A stretch of 64,000 nt of DNA from assembly GCF_030445035.2 (NCBI RefSeq), contig NC_080688.1:63955449-64019448 (forward strand), given 5' to 3'. Shown piece by piece: positions 1 to 11,650 of this stretch. Source of the stretch: Dasypus novemcinctus. Taxonomy: Eukaryota > Chordata > Mammalia > Cingulata > Dasypodidae. Both the position numbers and the translations under genes were made by a program. Numbering within the stretch: position 1 is the stretch's first letter; each line of letters begins with the position of its first letter. The notes beneath the pieces were generated by a model. That model saw only the letters and a program-made list of their open reading frames with translations. It searched no databases and was not told the DNA's origin.

Positions 1-545
1 CATCTATGAGTGATGTCTTTTTTCTCTTACTGTTTTTAAGATTTTTTTTCATCATTTTAGCAGTTTGACTGTGCTTAGATATTGTTTTCATCTTATTTAT
101 CCTTCTTAGGGTACACTGAGATTCTTGAATCTGTGGGTTGCTGTTTTTGGAAATTTTGGAAAAATTTAGGCTAATATTTCTTCAAATATTTTTCCTGTCC
201 TATACTCTCTCTTCTCCTTCTGGAATTCCAATAACATGTGGGCTACACTTCTTTGTGCAAGTCAATGAGGTTCTATTTCTTTCTCTTTTTTTTCAATATT
301 TTTTCCTCTGTGTGGTTCATTTGGATGATGACAACTTCAAGCTCACTGGTCAGTTCTTTGCCCGTATCAAATCCTCTGATAATTCTCATGAATATTTGAT
401 TTCATATATTGTGTATTCCATTAGTAGGATTTGCATTTTGTTCTTTATTACAAGTTTCTATATTTTTTCCTGAAATTTCCTCTTTTCACCAATTAATCCA
501 ATCCTCCTATTATTCCTTGAAATATTTATTAAATATTAATATTTT
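1..545 (-). mobile_element. old L1 fragment, left part
   Basis: The sequence resembles the 5' portion of mammalian L1 (L1M type) in antisense: CTTCAAATATTTTTCCTGTC, then CTTCTCCTTCTGGAATTCCA. The fragment is cut at the window edge and continues at 1344 after a younger insertion. Open frames here are degraded L1, not genes. Confidence 0.65.
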
Positions 546-561
546 AAAGCCCTCCTCTGCT

Positions 562-1327
562 CTCAGATGGGATCTCCCTTCATAAGACTTTCATGCTGAT
601 GTGCTGGAGGTGCAGTTAATGTTGAGGTTTAAGATATATTTAGGGGATTTGAATCTCTGGACTGACAATGTGATAGCCAGGTCCTGAGCCTCAACAGACT
701 CCAGCACCTACAATCTGATTTATTGGATTTACCACACTCAGCTAAGATGGAGCTGAAGAAGGACAACCACCACACCATGGAGCCTAGAGTGATTACAACT
801 GAAAGTGGGAGGATTGCATCCAGCATCCATGTGGAATCTGAGCCTCCTCTTGACATAGAGGTGCAATGGACACAACCAATCCAATGTCCACATAGAAGAG
901 GTGGCATTGGATTGGGAAAAGTGGACATGGTGACTGATGGGTATGGGGAAAGGCAGGAAGAGATGAGAGGTGGAGGCGTCTTTGGGACATGGAGTTGCTC
1001 TGGATGGTGCTTCAGAGGCAATCACCGGACATTGTAAATCCTCACAGGGCCCACTGGATGGAATGGGGGAGAGTATGGGCCATGATGTGGACCATTGACT
1101 ACGAGGTGCAGAGGTGCCCAAAGATGTACTTACCAAATCCAATGGATGTGTCATGATGATGGGAACGAGTGTTGCTGGGGGGTGGAGAGGTGGGGTGGGG
1201 GTGGTGGGGTTGAATGGGACCTCACATATATATTTTTAATGTAATATTATTACAAAGTCAATAAAAAAAAAGAAAAAGAAAAAAAAAGAGTCTATGTAAA
1301 TACCACAAAAAAATAAAAATAAAAAAT
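562..1327 (+). mobile_element. L1-type 3' end insertion (5' truncated)
   Basis: This is a retroposed fragment with an A-rich tail at its right end. A target duplication of 16 bp with two mismatches flanks it (546-561 and 1328-1343; AAAGCCCTCCTCTGCT on the left). It is closely similar to 55740-56444, so both belong to one family. The open frames of 104-138 aa here also occur in the other copy and look like non-coding 3' UTR rather than genes. Confidence 0.8.
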
Positions 1328-1343
1328 AAAGTCCTTCTCTGCT

Positions 1344-2000
1344 AATTCCAACAGATGGGTTACCTGTATGTCTGTTCAATAGACCTGTTATATGGGGGTC
1401 ACAATTTCCTGTTTCTTTTTGATTGTATATTGGACTTTATGAATGATTTATTATAGAGACTCTAAATTCTCTTTTCCTCTGAAAAGTGTTATGTATTGTT
1501 CTAGCAAGTAGTTACTTACTGGCAGATCATCTTGATCCTGAGATGGCTAGGTTTTAGGTTCTGTTACAGTAGGTCTATTTTAGTTTTGGTCTTAGTTCTA
1601 GAATACATCCCATAGCCCAGGGATGTGGTCTTTACTCCTAACATGTTTTTCTGGAACAGGCTTTTGCCCTAATTTGAAGGTCACTCAATACATTATTTTT
1701 CCATTCTTTTCTCGGAATGCAGCTGGGCTAGAGGGGTCTTGTGGTTTAGGTAAGAATTTTACTCTGGGAGGCTTCTGTTTTGAGCAGACATTTACCTTCT
1801 GTTTAGATTCTATCTTGCTCATGCATTGACAAGAATTTGGACCCAGAGACACCTCACACAACTATGAAGACAAGTAGAGTGGTCAGGTTTCAGTGTAGGC
1901 AAGTGTGAGCCACAGAGCTCAATGTGGAAATAACTCACCATGGTATGGGTTCTATGCCTAATGCCAGCTTCCCTTGTTTAGTGAGGGTGGCCACAATGTA
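1344..2000 (-). mobile_element. old L1 fragment, right part
   Basis: The sequence continues the antisense L1 5' region, with GGGTCACAATTTCCTGTTTC and a TTGGACTTTATGAATG stretch. It is the other half of the element at 1-545, and the right boundary is approximate. 2000-2830 holds nothing I recognise, apart from a 161-codon open frame discussed under rejected items. Confidence 0.55.
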
Positions 2001-2831
2001 TGAAAACACAGGTAACTATAAATAATGAATGCTTTATTGATAATTCAAATTCAATACATGACATGTTCCATGATATTACATGGTCCGTTCAATGTGTTGT
2101 CCTTCATTAGCAATGCATGGTTCAATATGCTGTACAAAATTGCAACAAACATGGTGCATTCATGAAACATTTCTAGTAATCCCTCACAAGGCATCGGTGA
2201 TGAGTTGTTTGAGATAACTTGCATCTTTGATTTTCACTGAATAAACTTGCCCATAACAAACTCCAGAAGAGGTCATCTCACAAGGGTTCAATCTAGAAAA
2301 ATAAATAATGAATTGATAAATATTATCATCTATATTTCTAGACTTTCTGGGTATGCTCTAGTTGGTGACACACTTCTGCAGTTGTTATCTGTTTCCCCTG
2401 GCATTCTCCTCATATCAGCTACAGCCCAGAAAGAGAACCCAAGACTCACCATAGAGAGTGCCCTGAAGACATCAGCTCAAAGGACTGTTCTGTCAAAAAA
2501 GACCAGAAGAGGACTAGAAATCACACAGACATTGCTTCCTCCTCCTCTGTTTAAAACCATAACCACCTTCCACACCACACCTGGAAGCTGTTTCAGATTA
2601 CTGTCTATCTGCACAATCCCAAGGGAGATGAAACCATATAGCAGAAGGTGGCTCAGTAGAGAAGTGAACATGACTAAGGAGATGGGGAAAGGGAATGCTA
2701 TGGGAGGACAGCTGACAAAGCTCAGCTTCTGATCCTCTTTCTTTCCCATGGCAAGCAGAATCCAGCCAAAGGGGATTTGAAGGGGCTGAGCAGAACTAGG
2801 CAACTTCACATTCAAATTCCTCATCGGACAC

Positions 2832-2965
2832 TTAAAACCTTTGGCAGGTTACTCGACCTCAGTGAGCCTGTTTCCTCACCTGGGAAACAAGGACAAGTAG
2901 CTGCCTCATAGGGTTATTGCCAGGATTAAACAGTACAGGTAAAGTGTCCCCTGCACTCAATGGAT
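2832..2965 (-). repeat. MIR SINE fragment
   Basis: The stretch matches MIR in antisense: ACCTCAGTGAGCCTGTTTCC, then CTCATAGGGTTATTGCCAGG and a GTAAAGTG end. It is an old mammal-wide SINE. Confidence 0.75.
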
Positions 2966-3104
2966 GTGCATACCATGTAGTCCCCTTATAGGTTCCTCTC
3001 CACCTTTCATTCCCTTTGCATTTGAGTGCACCAGCTCTACAAGATGGAAATTACAGGACAGAGCCCCTGCCCTCATTGAGCATAGGAAGTATGACTATCA
3101 CATT

Positions 3105-3664
3105 TGTATTAGTCAGCCAAAGGGGTGCTGATGCAAAATACCATAAATCGGTTGGTTTTTATAAAGGGTATTTATTTGGGGTAGAAGCTTACAGTTACCA
3201 GGCCACAAAGCATAAGTTACTTCCTTCCCACATCAGACTCTATTGCCATGTTAGAGCAAGATGGCTGCTGACATCTACCAAGGTTCTGGCTTCCTGGGTT
3301 CCTCTCTTCCTGGGGCTCATTTCTCTCCAGGCTCAGCTACTTTGTTTTCTCCATGAGATCAGCTGTAGACTATCAGATGACCAGCTCTGTCTCTCTCCCT
3401 GGGACTTGATTCTCTCCAGGTTTAGCTGCTCTGCTGCTCTGTGTCTGTGTGCTTACTTCCCGGGCTCCAGCTCAAAAACTCTCAACTCTGTCTTTTTCCA
3501 TGTCTTTTATCTATGAGTCCCCACTGGACTCAATGCCCTACTGACATGGCCCAATCAAAGCCCCAATCATAACTTAAGTAAAAGTGAAACTTTAGACAGA
3601 CCAGTTTACAAACATAATCCAATATCTATATTTAGAATTCATAACAAAATATCAAACTGCTACA
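3105..3664 (-). mobile_element. solo LTR, MaLR-like
   Basis: This 560 bp unit starts TGTATTAGTC and ends TGCTACA, so it has TG..CA ends. On the minus strand it has the layout of a MaLR/ERVL-type LTR: a start in TGTAGCAGTTTG, an AAATAAATA poly(A) signal near its 3' end and an end in CTGACTAATACA. The 5 bp flanks are ACATT and ATATT, an imperfect target duplication. A second copy lies at 37405. The 166-codon open frame at 3016-3516 lies mostly inside it and is not a gene. Confidence 0.7.
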
Positions 3665-3724
3665 ATATTTAAGAAAGTAACCAATCTTCAATCAATGGAC
3701 CTGTCATAGTAGATGCCCTTCAAA

Positions 3725-3950
3725 GTGGGGAGAGGCAAAGCAGTGTCATGGTTAAGAGCTCAAGCTCTGACCTCAAAGAGGGTGGAATTAAGTACCCCCC
3801 TCCACAATTTACCAGATGAGTGACCCTGGGCAAGACATTTAATCTGTATGTGTTTCAGTTGCCCCATCTGTTAAATGGGCTATTCCTAGGGGCATTATAA
3901 GAATTAAGGAAGAAAATGTATGCTAAGTTCTTATTATAGTATGTGGCACA
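3725..3950 (-). repeat. MIR SINE
   Basis: This is MIR in antisense: GTCATGGTTAAGAGCTCAAG, then GTGACCCTGGGCAAG, then CCATCTGTTAAATGGGC. It is a fairly complete old copy. Confidence 0.8.
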
Positions 3951-3962
3951 CTGTCTACTCTT

Positions 3963-4444
3963 TTTTTTTTTAAGATTTATTTTTTATTTTTCACCCCTAC
4001 CCACCCCCCCCCACCCCCGGCCCCGGTTGTCTGCTCTCTGTGTCCATTCACTGTGTGTTCTTCTGTGACCGCTTCTATCTTTAACAGCGGCACCAGGAAT
4101 CTATGTCTCTTTTTGTTGTGTCATCTTGTTGTGTCAGCTCTCCGTGTGTGCTGCGCCGTTCTTGGGCAGGTTGCACTTTCTTTCACGCTGGGCAGCTCTC
4201 CTTACAGGGTGCACTCCTTGTGCGTGGGACTCCCTAAGTGGGGGACACCCCTGAGTGGCACAGCACTCCTTGCGTGTGGGGCTCCCCTAAGCAGGGGATG
4301 CCCCTGCATGGCAGGGCACTCCTTGCGTGCATCAGCACTGCGCATGGGCCAGCTCCATGCAGGTCAAGGAGGCCCGGGGTTTGAACTGCGGACCTCCCAT
4401 GTGGTAGGTGGACGCCCTATCCATTGCACCAAGTCTGCTTCCCC
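3963..4444 (-). mobile_element. long DAS-type SINE
   Basis: A xenarthran tRNA-derived SINE, long form, in antisense: a T-rich tail on the left and a tRNA-like head on the right (GGACCTCCCATGTGGTAGGT, with the B-box-like GTTTGAACTGC). The target duplication is CTGTCTACTCTT (3951-3962 and 4448-4459). The tail has a C-rich tract and a GTCTGCTCTCTGTGTCCATT segment typical of the family. The 156-codon open frame at 4053-4523 is the SINE translated. Confidence 0.9.
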
Positions 4445-4767
4445 ACGCTGTCTACTCTTAAGACCATATTTGTATCTCAGTAAATTTTGCTTTATTCAAA
4501 ATACTTCTGTACTTCTCTTTTAGAAGTGATAAAATCAGAGTTAATTTATGAGCCACAAAGAGAAGTAGTTTCATTTCTAAATTCCACCTATTGCTAACAA
4601 ATAGCACCTGTTGTGGTAATCAGCTGAGCACTTCATGGCTGTTTCCCACAATCTACCCACTGGCCTAGCCCATAATAGACAACTAAAGGTGCCAAAGGCA
4701 GGGCTCAGGGAAGAATTCCAGTTCTCAACAATAGTATCATGGAACCAGTACATGTCCTCTGCATCTT

Positions 4768-5150
4768 TGTGGGAGACGGCGGTCCACGGGATATAGCAGT
4801 TCTGGTCTGCAGCGGGGAAAGGTGGTCTCTACCGCCGTGTCAGAACTTAAGCACTTTTATTTCCCCCTTCCCCCTTCCTTTTTACTTCATTCCCTAAGGC
4901 AGATGGCGAACACCTGCTGATGTAAAGGGATGTCACAGTTTTCCAGTCAGGGGCAGCCAGGGTCAATATGGGGATGAGTAGGGTGCAGACACTATAACTT
5001 CCAGTTTGGAGACTGAGCCAGGCATAGGTTAAGGAAACTGGGAGGGGGTTTGTAAACTAAAGGCCTATCCAGGTACGCACACTGGCGAAGAGGCCCACCA
5101 GGGCCCCTCCCAGGGGCCTGAGAGGACTCAGAATCAGCAAGACAAATAAG
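4768..5150 (-). mobile_element. retroviral-type LTR (ERV), boundaries partly uncertain
   Basis: Read on the minus strand, the stretch has an AATAAAAG poly(A) signal, a short R-like segment with TTCTGACACGG, and an end in CGCCGTCTCCCACA. This resembles the R-U5 end of a class II (betaretrovirus-like) LTR. The end at 4768 is TG/CA-type. The other end is not clear, and I found no target duplication or internal genes, so it would be a solo or truncated LTR. Confidence 0.4.
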
Positions 5151-5869
5151 TACTCTTGAGTATGCACCAGTTCTCCCAGACTCCTCTTCCCTCTCTACTT
5201 TAAGCTGACTTTAGGTCAGAGCTCAAGAAAGGGGTAGTGACTCCAATCTCTTAAGAGCTTTGTTGGATAACATCCAACGTTGTCTTCTTTGTCTGTAATT
5301 CTGTTTAAATCTTCTGAGGTTTCACCACTACTGAGACCTCCCCTGCCCCTCTCCTTGCCTGATGATTAAGCATTAAGGGAGATGTCATTCTTTCCCATCA
5401 CATTATTTGGGTGGAGATTTCTTTTAAATTCTCTAACCCAAAAGAACGAACTACCTACTTCCTTTTGACTCATGGTCTGAGACATACCTGGATACTGGGT
5501 GGTGTGGACTTGCTGCAGTAAACATTTTAAAGAGAACAATTTGAATATAATTTAAATGTATAATAGATGTCTTCCCCATTTGCCAAAACACATCCGAGGG
5601 CTGATACAGATTGTTACATGCCTGTAATTAACATAGCTGTAACAAGTATCCCTTCAGACATGAAGTCAGAGGGCTTCTGCCATCCTGGCTGTCTAGACCA
5701 GTTGATATAAGCACAGTCCCAGAGGAGCTGCAGGTAACTACCTCGGCCCAGGGAAGCAAAGCCTGGGAAATAGTTTCTCAGCCTAGAAAGACACTCACCT
5801 GACCTAGGAATACTAAGATGTGCATGCCAAGCCATACACATCTGAAATTATATTTAGTGGCCACCAATC
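5151..5869. other. unique intergenic DNA
   Basis: No gene, repeat family or strong signal was recognised here. Short open frames lack any familiar protein pattern. Confidence 0.5.
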
Positions 5870-6215
5870 ATTTCCCTGTTCCAGAACCTCCTGGACTTTC
5901 TCCTTGCTCAGTCTGTCATCTCCCTCCACCCCAGAACTCACCTCCTCCTCCTCAAGCTCACCATACCCACTGTGCCTTTTCTCAGGCTATTTTCTCCAAG
6001 TCCCTCTGTTCTCATTCTCCCTGCCCATTGGACCACCCCAACTGCTCCCTACTGGGATCCTGTAGTACTGTGTTTGTGCAACAGGCTGTGCTTTGATCTA
6101 TTGATTCCATGTTGCTTTATAGTCTACTTGGTGGCCTCCAGTCAAGGTCAAATAGTGAGTGTCTTTCTCCTACAGTGCCCATGGTGCAAGCACAAAATCA
6201 GTGCTTAAAAAGACT
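5870..6215 (+). repeat. probable L2 LINE fragment
   Basis: The pyrimidine-rich stretch followed by CTACAGTGCCCATGGTGCAA and CAGTGCTTAAAAA resembles the 3' end of L2 in forward orientation. It is diverged, so the call is tentative. The two open frames here are low-complexity Ser/Pro/His-rich and not convincing. Confidence 0.45.
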
Positions 6216-7040
6216 GGTTTGGCCACCCAACATAGTTTGATTTAGAACTGTAAATAAAATAGCCCCATGCATCAGCAAGAGCAGCCGTGGCTGAACCTGC
6301 ACACTCTTGTACCATCTTTTGGAATCAGCAACATCATCCTTAAACAGTGGGATGCAAATCATGGTTTTCTCATGCCAAAATAACTTTTTCTGTGCTTGTT
6401 CAGACTCTAAAGACAGCAATTATTTAGAGGGCCCCTCTTTTTATGGAAATATCAAATAAGTTTGGATATTTGTAAGAATAAGGTAGACGTTGGGATTTTT
6501 CCATTAGAATGAGCACAACCATCCCCCAAGGAGTGGAATGCCATGCAGTGTTCACTAGGACCCGTCGGAATAGTTCTAGCTAACCTAGACCAGTTGAATC
6601 CATAGCCCCCAGACGAGAATGTGCAGTAAAGAAGGTAGGAACTAGTTGCAGCCCACCTGACTTCTAGGGGCAGGGTGAAAAACACGGAGCTTATGACCTC
6701 CCAAATAGGAAGGCCTATGATGATTCGAAACCAAATTAACGCTGTAATCTACAACAGTATTTCAGAGCCCTTAAGGGATCACTTTACTTTCATGAGTTGG
6801 ATTGGGTTGGTTCCTACCTCCACCCTTACCCCCTACATACATGTCAAGGTTTGTCAAGAGCTGTGATCCACAGAAGAGAAAATGAGAGCAGCTGATCAAG
6901 ATGGAACCCATAGAAGGTACAGGACTGCGGGGAGGGGTGGGGGGAGGTGGTATACCAGGCATTTCAAGGAAAACTTAAAAATTCATGAGCTCTGAGGAAA
7001 GGAAGGCATCACAAGAGAATCAATCAGGCTAGATCTTCTG
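6216..7040. other. unique intergenic DNA
   Basis: No gene or clear repeat is visible. The DNA is of average composition, with scattered short frames that have no conserved domain. Confidence 0.5.
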
Positions 7041-7810
7041 CCAGTTGATCAAGAACCATTTATTGCATGTCTGCTATGTAAAAGGCACTGCTGGAGTGGA
7101 TGCAAAGACACAGGCACAGCATATGTAAAAAAAGCCATGTTTGAAAAAAGTGATTTTAACCTCTGACCTAAAGGAACATATAACCTAAATGGTGCTAATC
7201 AAACCCAAATCACTCTTCCTGAATGTCCCTATACTTAAGCAACCATTTTGTATCTCACAAACTTGCTATGTCAAGGTTTCCTTCATGTGTACGTCACTGT
7301 CTCCCCAACAAGCCCCACCCCCCATGAGTTCTTGTACATGTATCTCACAAACATCCAACTAAGATACCAGCCCTAAGTAGTACTAAAGCTACTGCTGCTA
7401 CCTGCAAGTGCTGCTGTCAATTATTCAGTAGGGGTGGGTTAGGAAAGGCTTTGCAGAGGAGACAGAATTTAAACAGGGTCTTGAAGAATGAATAAACTTG
7501 GAAGCACAGAAAAAAGGCAGAAATGTTTTCCAAACAGGGGCTCACAATTTAGCAAGGAAATTAGGTGCACATAGGTTTAATTATAGTATGATTAATGTTC
7601 TCTCACCAGTATAAACATATTCGAAGGGAGTACAGAGAAGGCACAACGACGTCTGGGGAGAATGGGGGGAGGGTCATGGAGGACATGCTATCAGAATTGG
7701 GCTTTGAGGAATTAGTTTTATATTAGGCTGTCAAGGGAAGAAGGGCATTCAAGTTATTGGGGCCAGAATAGGCAAAGGCATCGAAAGCAAAAAGAGCAGT
7801 GAAGAGAAGT
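7041..7810 (-). repeat. L2 LINE fragments
   Basis: CCATTTATTGCATGTCTGCT at the left and AGGAAAGGCTTTGCAGAGGA, GGGTCTTGAAGAATGAA in the middle match the antisense of the L2 3' end. The middle part (7150-7435) is unrelated or too diverged to assign. Confidence 0.6.
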
Positions 7811-10800
7811 CTGTTGGCCCAATATTTTAACAATATTAAAGATTTCATTTTCCTCAGATATGCCCCCCTGTAGTCTTTCCTATACAATTAGGCCATGACA
7901 CTTCTAGTCTCAGAAAAGGAGGGGGTGAGTCTTAGGGTACGAACTTCGTCTTGCTCAGCTCTGACCCTCAAAGTATTATTTTTTGGAATCCTTAGGGAGA
8001 CAATAAACAGTTTCCAAAGTCTGGGTTTATTAGGAATGAAAAGGGAATTCTAAATTCTAAGGACTCCATTCACATACCACAAGCAAAGCTTGGGCACAGA
8101 ACACATTTTTCTCTAAGCCATAGGTAGAGAACCTGCTCCCCCTGCCACACAGAAGTCACATATATGCCCCTATGCACCAACCAAATGCCATCTTGGTGAG
8201 TAAAACAGGAAGAGGCTTTGAAAAGCTGAGCATTTATTCCAAAGGGGCAGTTTGAAGCTGTGACAGACCATTTGAATTTGAAAAGTTATCTTTGATTGGC
8301 AAGTTTAAGGCCACCTCCCTCTTCCCACATCCTTCCAAAGCCAGATGGGCTCATGAGAAATTTTAAATTAATGATATTAAATAAAGAAACTGCAATTTTC
8401 TTTGGCATGGTCTGAGTCTTGTGTGTGGGAGGTGGGAAGAGGAGAGAACATTGATGGAGCAAGGTCTAAAAGCCCACAGGGCAAGTGGACTAAAGCAGTT
8501 GTTTAGACCCTGGCTGATAATCGCTTCCGGCTTTTGAAAAATACAGCCCTCAGTGCTCCACCTCAAAAGACCTACTAGACCGGAACCCCCCAGTTAAGCC
8601 ACTGAACAGTTGTTGTTAAAGCTCTGCTGGGTGGCTCCAATCTGAAAGCTAATTACCTAAGCCCTGGTGCAAAAATTCATCCCGAACAGGACATCACCTC
8701 CTTGAGTCTGAGGGGAAGGATGTGTGCAGCACCATGGGCAAGTGTAGGAGATGGGAGAAATGGCTGCAGTGAGTATACAGAACACTGAGATTGCTGGTGT
8801 AAACTGGTCTTAACACACTTGGCTAGAAATAGCAGACAGGAATTCCCAAGGTTGCAATGAGTTTGTGTCTTAATTTTCCTGTTGTCTTTGAAAGGAATTA
8901 TTGAGCTTACTTTCAGGATATAAGAAGGGGCCAGTGGAGACCAAGAATTGAAAACCTCAGAGAAGAGCTCTTGGAAGAGTTCTAGAGAAGCCTCGCAGAA
9001 CTAGCTTGGCTCAGAGTACAAGGCTTAGCTCTGACAGGAGAGACCACCTTTCCTCTGCCACTGGGCACGGTTGGGGCTTCAGGAGCATCAAGTTCTGCAG
9101 AGTCCCTGTGAGGACAACAGGGGGCCACTTAAGGGATGGAAAAGGCACATCTCACCTGGGGACCTCTCAGAGTCTGGATTTTAGCTTCCCTCGAAAATTT
9201 TAGCACCTATTCCACATTTAATAAAGACAAAAATACCAAAAGGCTAGCCTCAGGGAGGCAGTGGAAATGGGGTAGGATACAGGGAATTTTTTTTTTTTTT
9301 TTAGTGTACCAATGTATTGTACAGAAATTTTTTATGAGAGTATGTTCTTATGTAATTATGCAGCTTTAAAAAACCACTACAACCAACTTAAAAATAACTG
9401 ATAGATCTTGGCCTAATAACTGGATAAATTTATCAAACATTAATAAGGAAGTAATGCTTTAATGTAATATTACTAATTAACTTAGCATATACATTAACTG
9501 TATATGTTCAATATAATTTCTATGCTTTTTATATCTGAATGCTTAATGCCAGTTGATCAATAAAATTCTTTGATTCCACTGCACATATTTTAGGTTACTT
9601 GCAAACAGACAAGGCAAAGAAACATCTGGGTCCAAATATATGAATTAAAGTGTATTCAATTTAGGGCAAATAAAAAAATTGCATGTGGTGTGTCAAATTT
9701 TTGCATTTAATTTCAAACACCAATTTTTAAGTTGACCAACACATCTTTTGTGGTCCTCAAAGTAAAAAAAAAAATACATTTTAACATAATTATTCGGCTT
9801 GCAGAATGGCTTACATTTTAGAGATTTTTAAAATGATTTTTGCCATAGCTTTCTTCAACAGAATGCGCTGTTAAAGAAACTTCAACATTTCCTGTTGAAC
9901 ATACATATACATTCAAAGTAAAGTCTGGAAGAAATATACACCAAACTGATTTTATCTGGGTGTTGGAAGCAGGTGATTTTTTTGTATTTTACAAAAGTAG
10001 TATGTTTATTAGAAAGTTGGAAACTAGCAACAACAAAAATTTTCTTTTTAAAGACTCATCCACTGGATTGCTCGTAAAAGACCAGAAAATACTTCTGTAT
10101 ATTCACACTGAGGTGTTAAAAGTTGTTGTTTGGCCACCAAAACTGGGTGAGGAACGGGAAGCCCATTGTAAACACATATTCAAGGAGAAATTTATTTTCC
10201 CTGAAAAATGTGCTAAAAAAAAAATGTTGACACACAAAATTTGAAGACTGATGTCAACTCCACCTTCTTGGGGTTACAAGCACAGCTGTATCACCTAAGA
10301 GAAGCTCACTTCCTAACTTCCTCAGTATCAGAATATTCATTCTCTAGACAATATGTAATTCTGATATTTTCTCTCCTTAAATTTCAGTGTCAAGAGTTAC
10401 AACATACCTTGGTCAACCAAATTGCTAAAACATTATTAGCGGTAAAACTTCCCTAAAGCATACCATGCTGAAAATGATGAGCATGAGTACAGCAGGTGTA
10501 TATAACATCTCTGCATTTAAGAACTCTTGGAAAGGTTTTCAAAGTGGTATTAATGAATAGAAATACATTAATCAAGAGAAAAGTTTCTCTGAATTGAATG
10601 ATCCCTTCCACCTGATACATGAAGTGGACTCTTCTGTTTCTGTACAAACCAGCTTCAGTGTTCAGAGGGTGTTTCCCAGTCACGTGTTAATGGTGAGGCA
10701 CAGCAGCCAGAATAATCCCGAGGAGGCAGATCAGACATTGCTCCGGTTTTAACTCACCTTCAAGGTGTATGGTTTGAACAGGCTTCTATTTAATGCTCTA

Positions 10801-11454
10801 TGAATTAAAAACATTTTAAACCAAATGGATGACTCCATCAAGGCCCTGCTTGGGAGCTCTTCGGCTTATCCACATTTCCCATTCTTTGCTGGCAAACAAG
10901 TACAACCACCTCTCAAACACAAAGGAGGGTGCGGTAGAGTGACTGCATTTAGAGCCCCAATTCTTCACCCCTCCCTCTAGCCTCTCCCACTGCCATTTAA
11001 CTCAGCAGTGCCTTTCTGCCCCCTGCTTCTAGCAAAGCTGGTGAGCACAAAGCAGGCAGACTTGAAGAGTGCTTGTGGGACTGAGCTTTGTTGCTAATGC
11101 CCTCTACTACCTCCATGAACACAGGGTGGGTTAGTTTGAGGGAGGAGACACTGGGAAAAGGGCTGAATTGCCCCTGGCAAGGCCGACTCACCAGACATGT
11201 AAGTGAGCCAGCCAGGACTAGAAGACCTGCCCAGAGTCGCCCAGCCTCACTTACCAGCCAACTCATTAACAAAATGAATGTTTATCATCGTACACCAGTG
11301 AGACTTTCTGGTTGTTAATCATTATTTTTGTGGCAATAGATAAGTGCTACATTTCGACATCTCTGAGTTTGACAACTTGCAATTTTTCTGAGACGAAGCT
11401 CTGGTAGCAAAAACCTTCACTGTTTCCATCTCTCAAATTTCGTAGACTGCAGAT
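7811..11454. other. unique intergenic DNA
   Basis: No protein-coding pattern is seen on either strand. The stretch turns AT-rich after a 16-base T run at 9287-9302. The open frames are short and have no recognisable domain. Confidence 0.55.
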
Positions 11455-11650
11455 TCAGTCATTTAAAACTGAGCACTTGCTTTGTGCTAAGTGCTCTCAT
11501 TTAATTCTCACAACCATCCTGAAAACTAACTCACATTTAGAATATGAGGAACTTGAGGCAAACTGATTAAAGGTTGCTTAACTTGGCACAATCAGGACTC
11601 AAATCCAAGACCTCTGATTACAAGCCCAGGTGCATTTTTCCATTACAGCA
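11455..11650 (+). repeat. MIR SINE
   Basis: Forward MIR: GAGCACTTGCTTTGTGCTAA, then TTTAATTCTCACAACCATCC, then GGACTCAAATCCAAGACCTC. It is old and nearly full length. Confidence 0.85.

Noticed and set aside
2247..2732. 161-codon open frame in unique DNA
   Set aside because: No recognised domain, no splice or promoter context, and low-complexity Ser/Thr-rich composition. A homology search could reverse this, but nothing in the sequence supports a gene.
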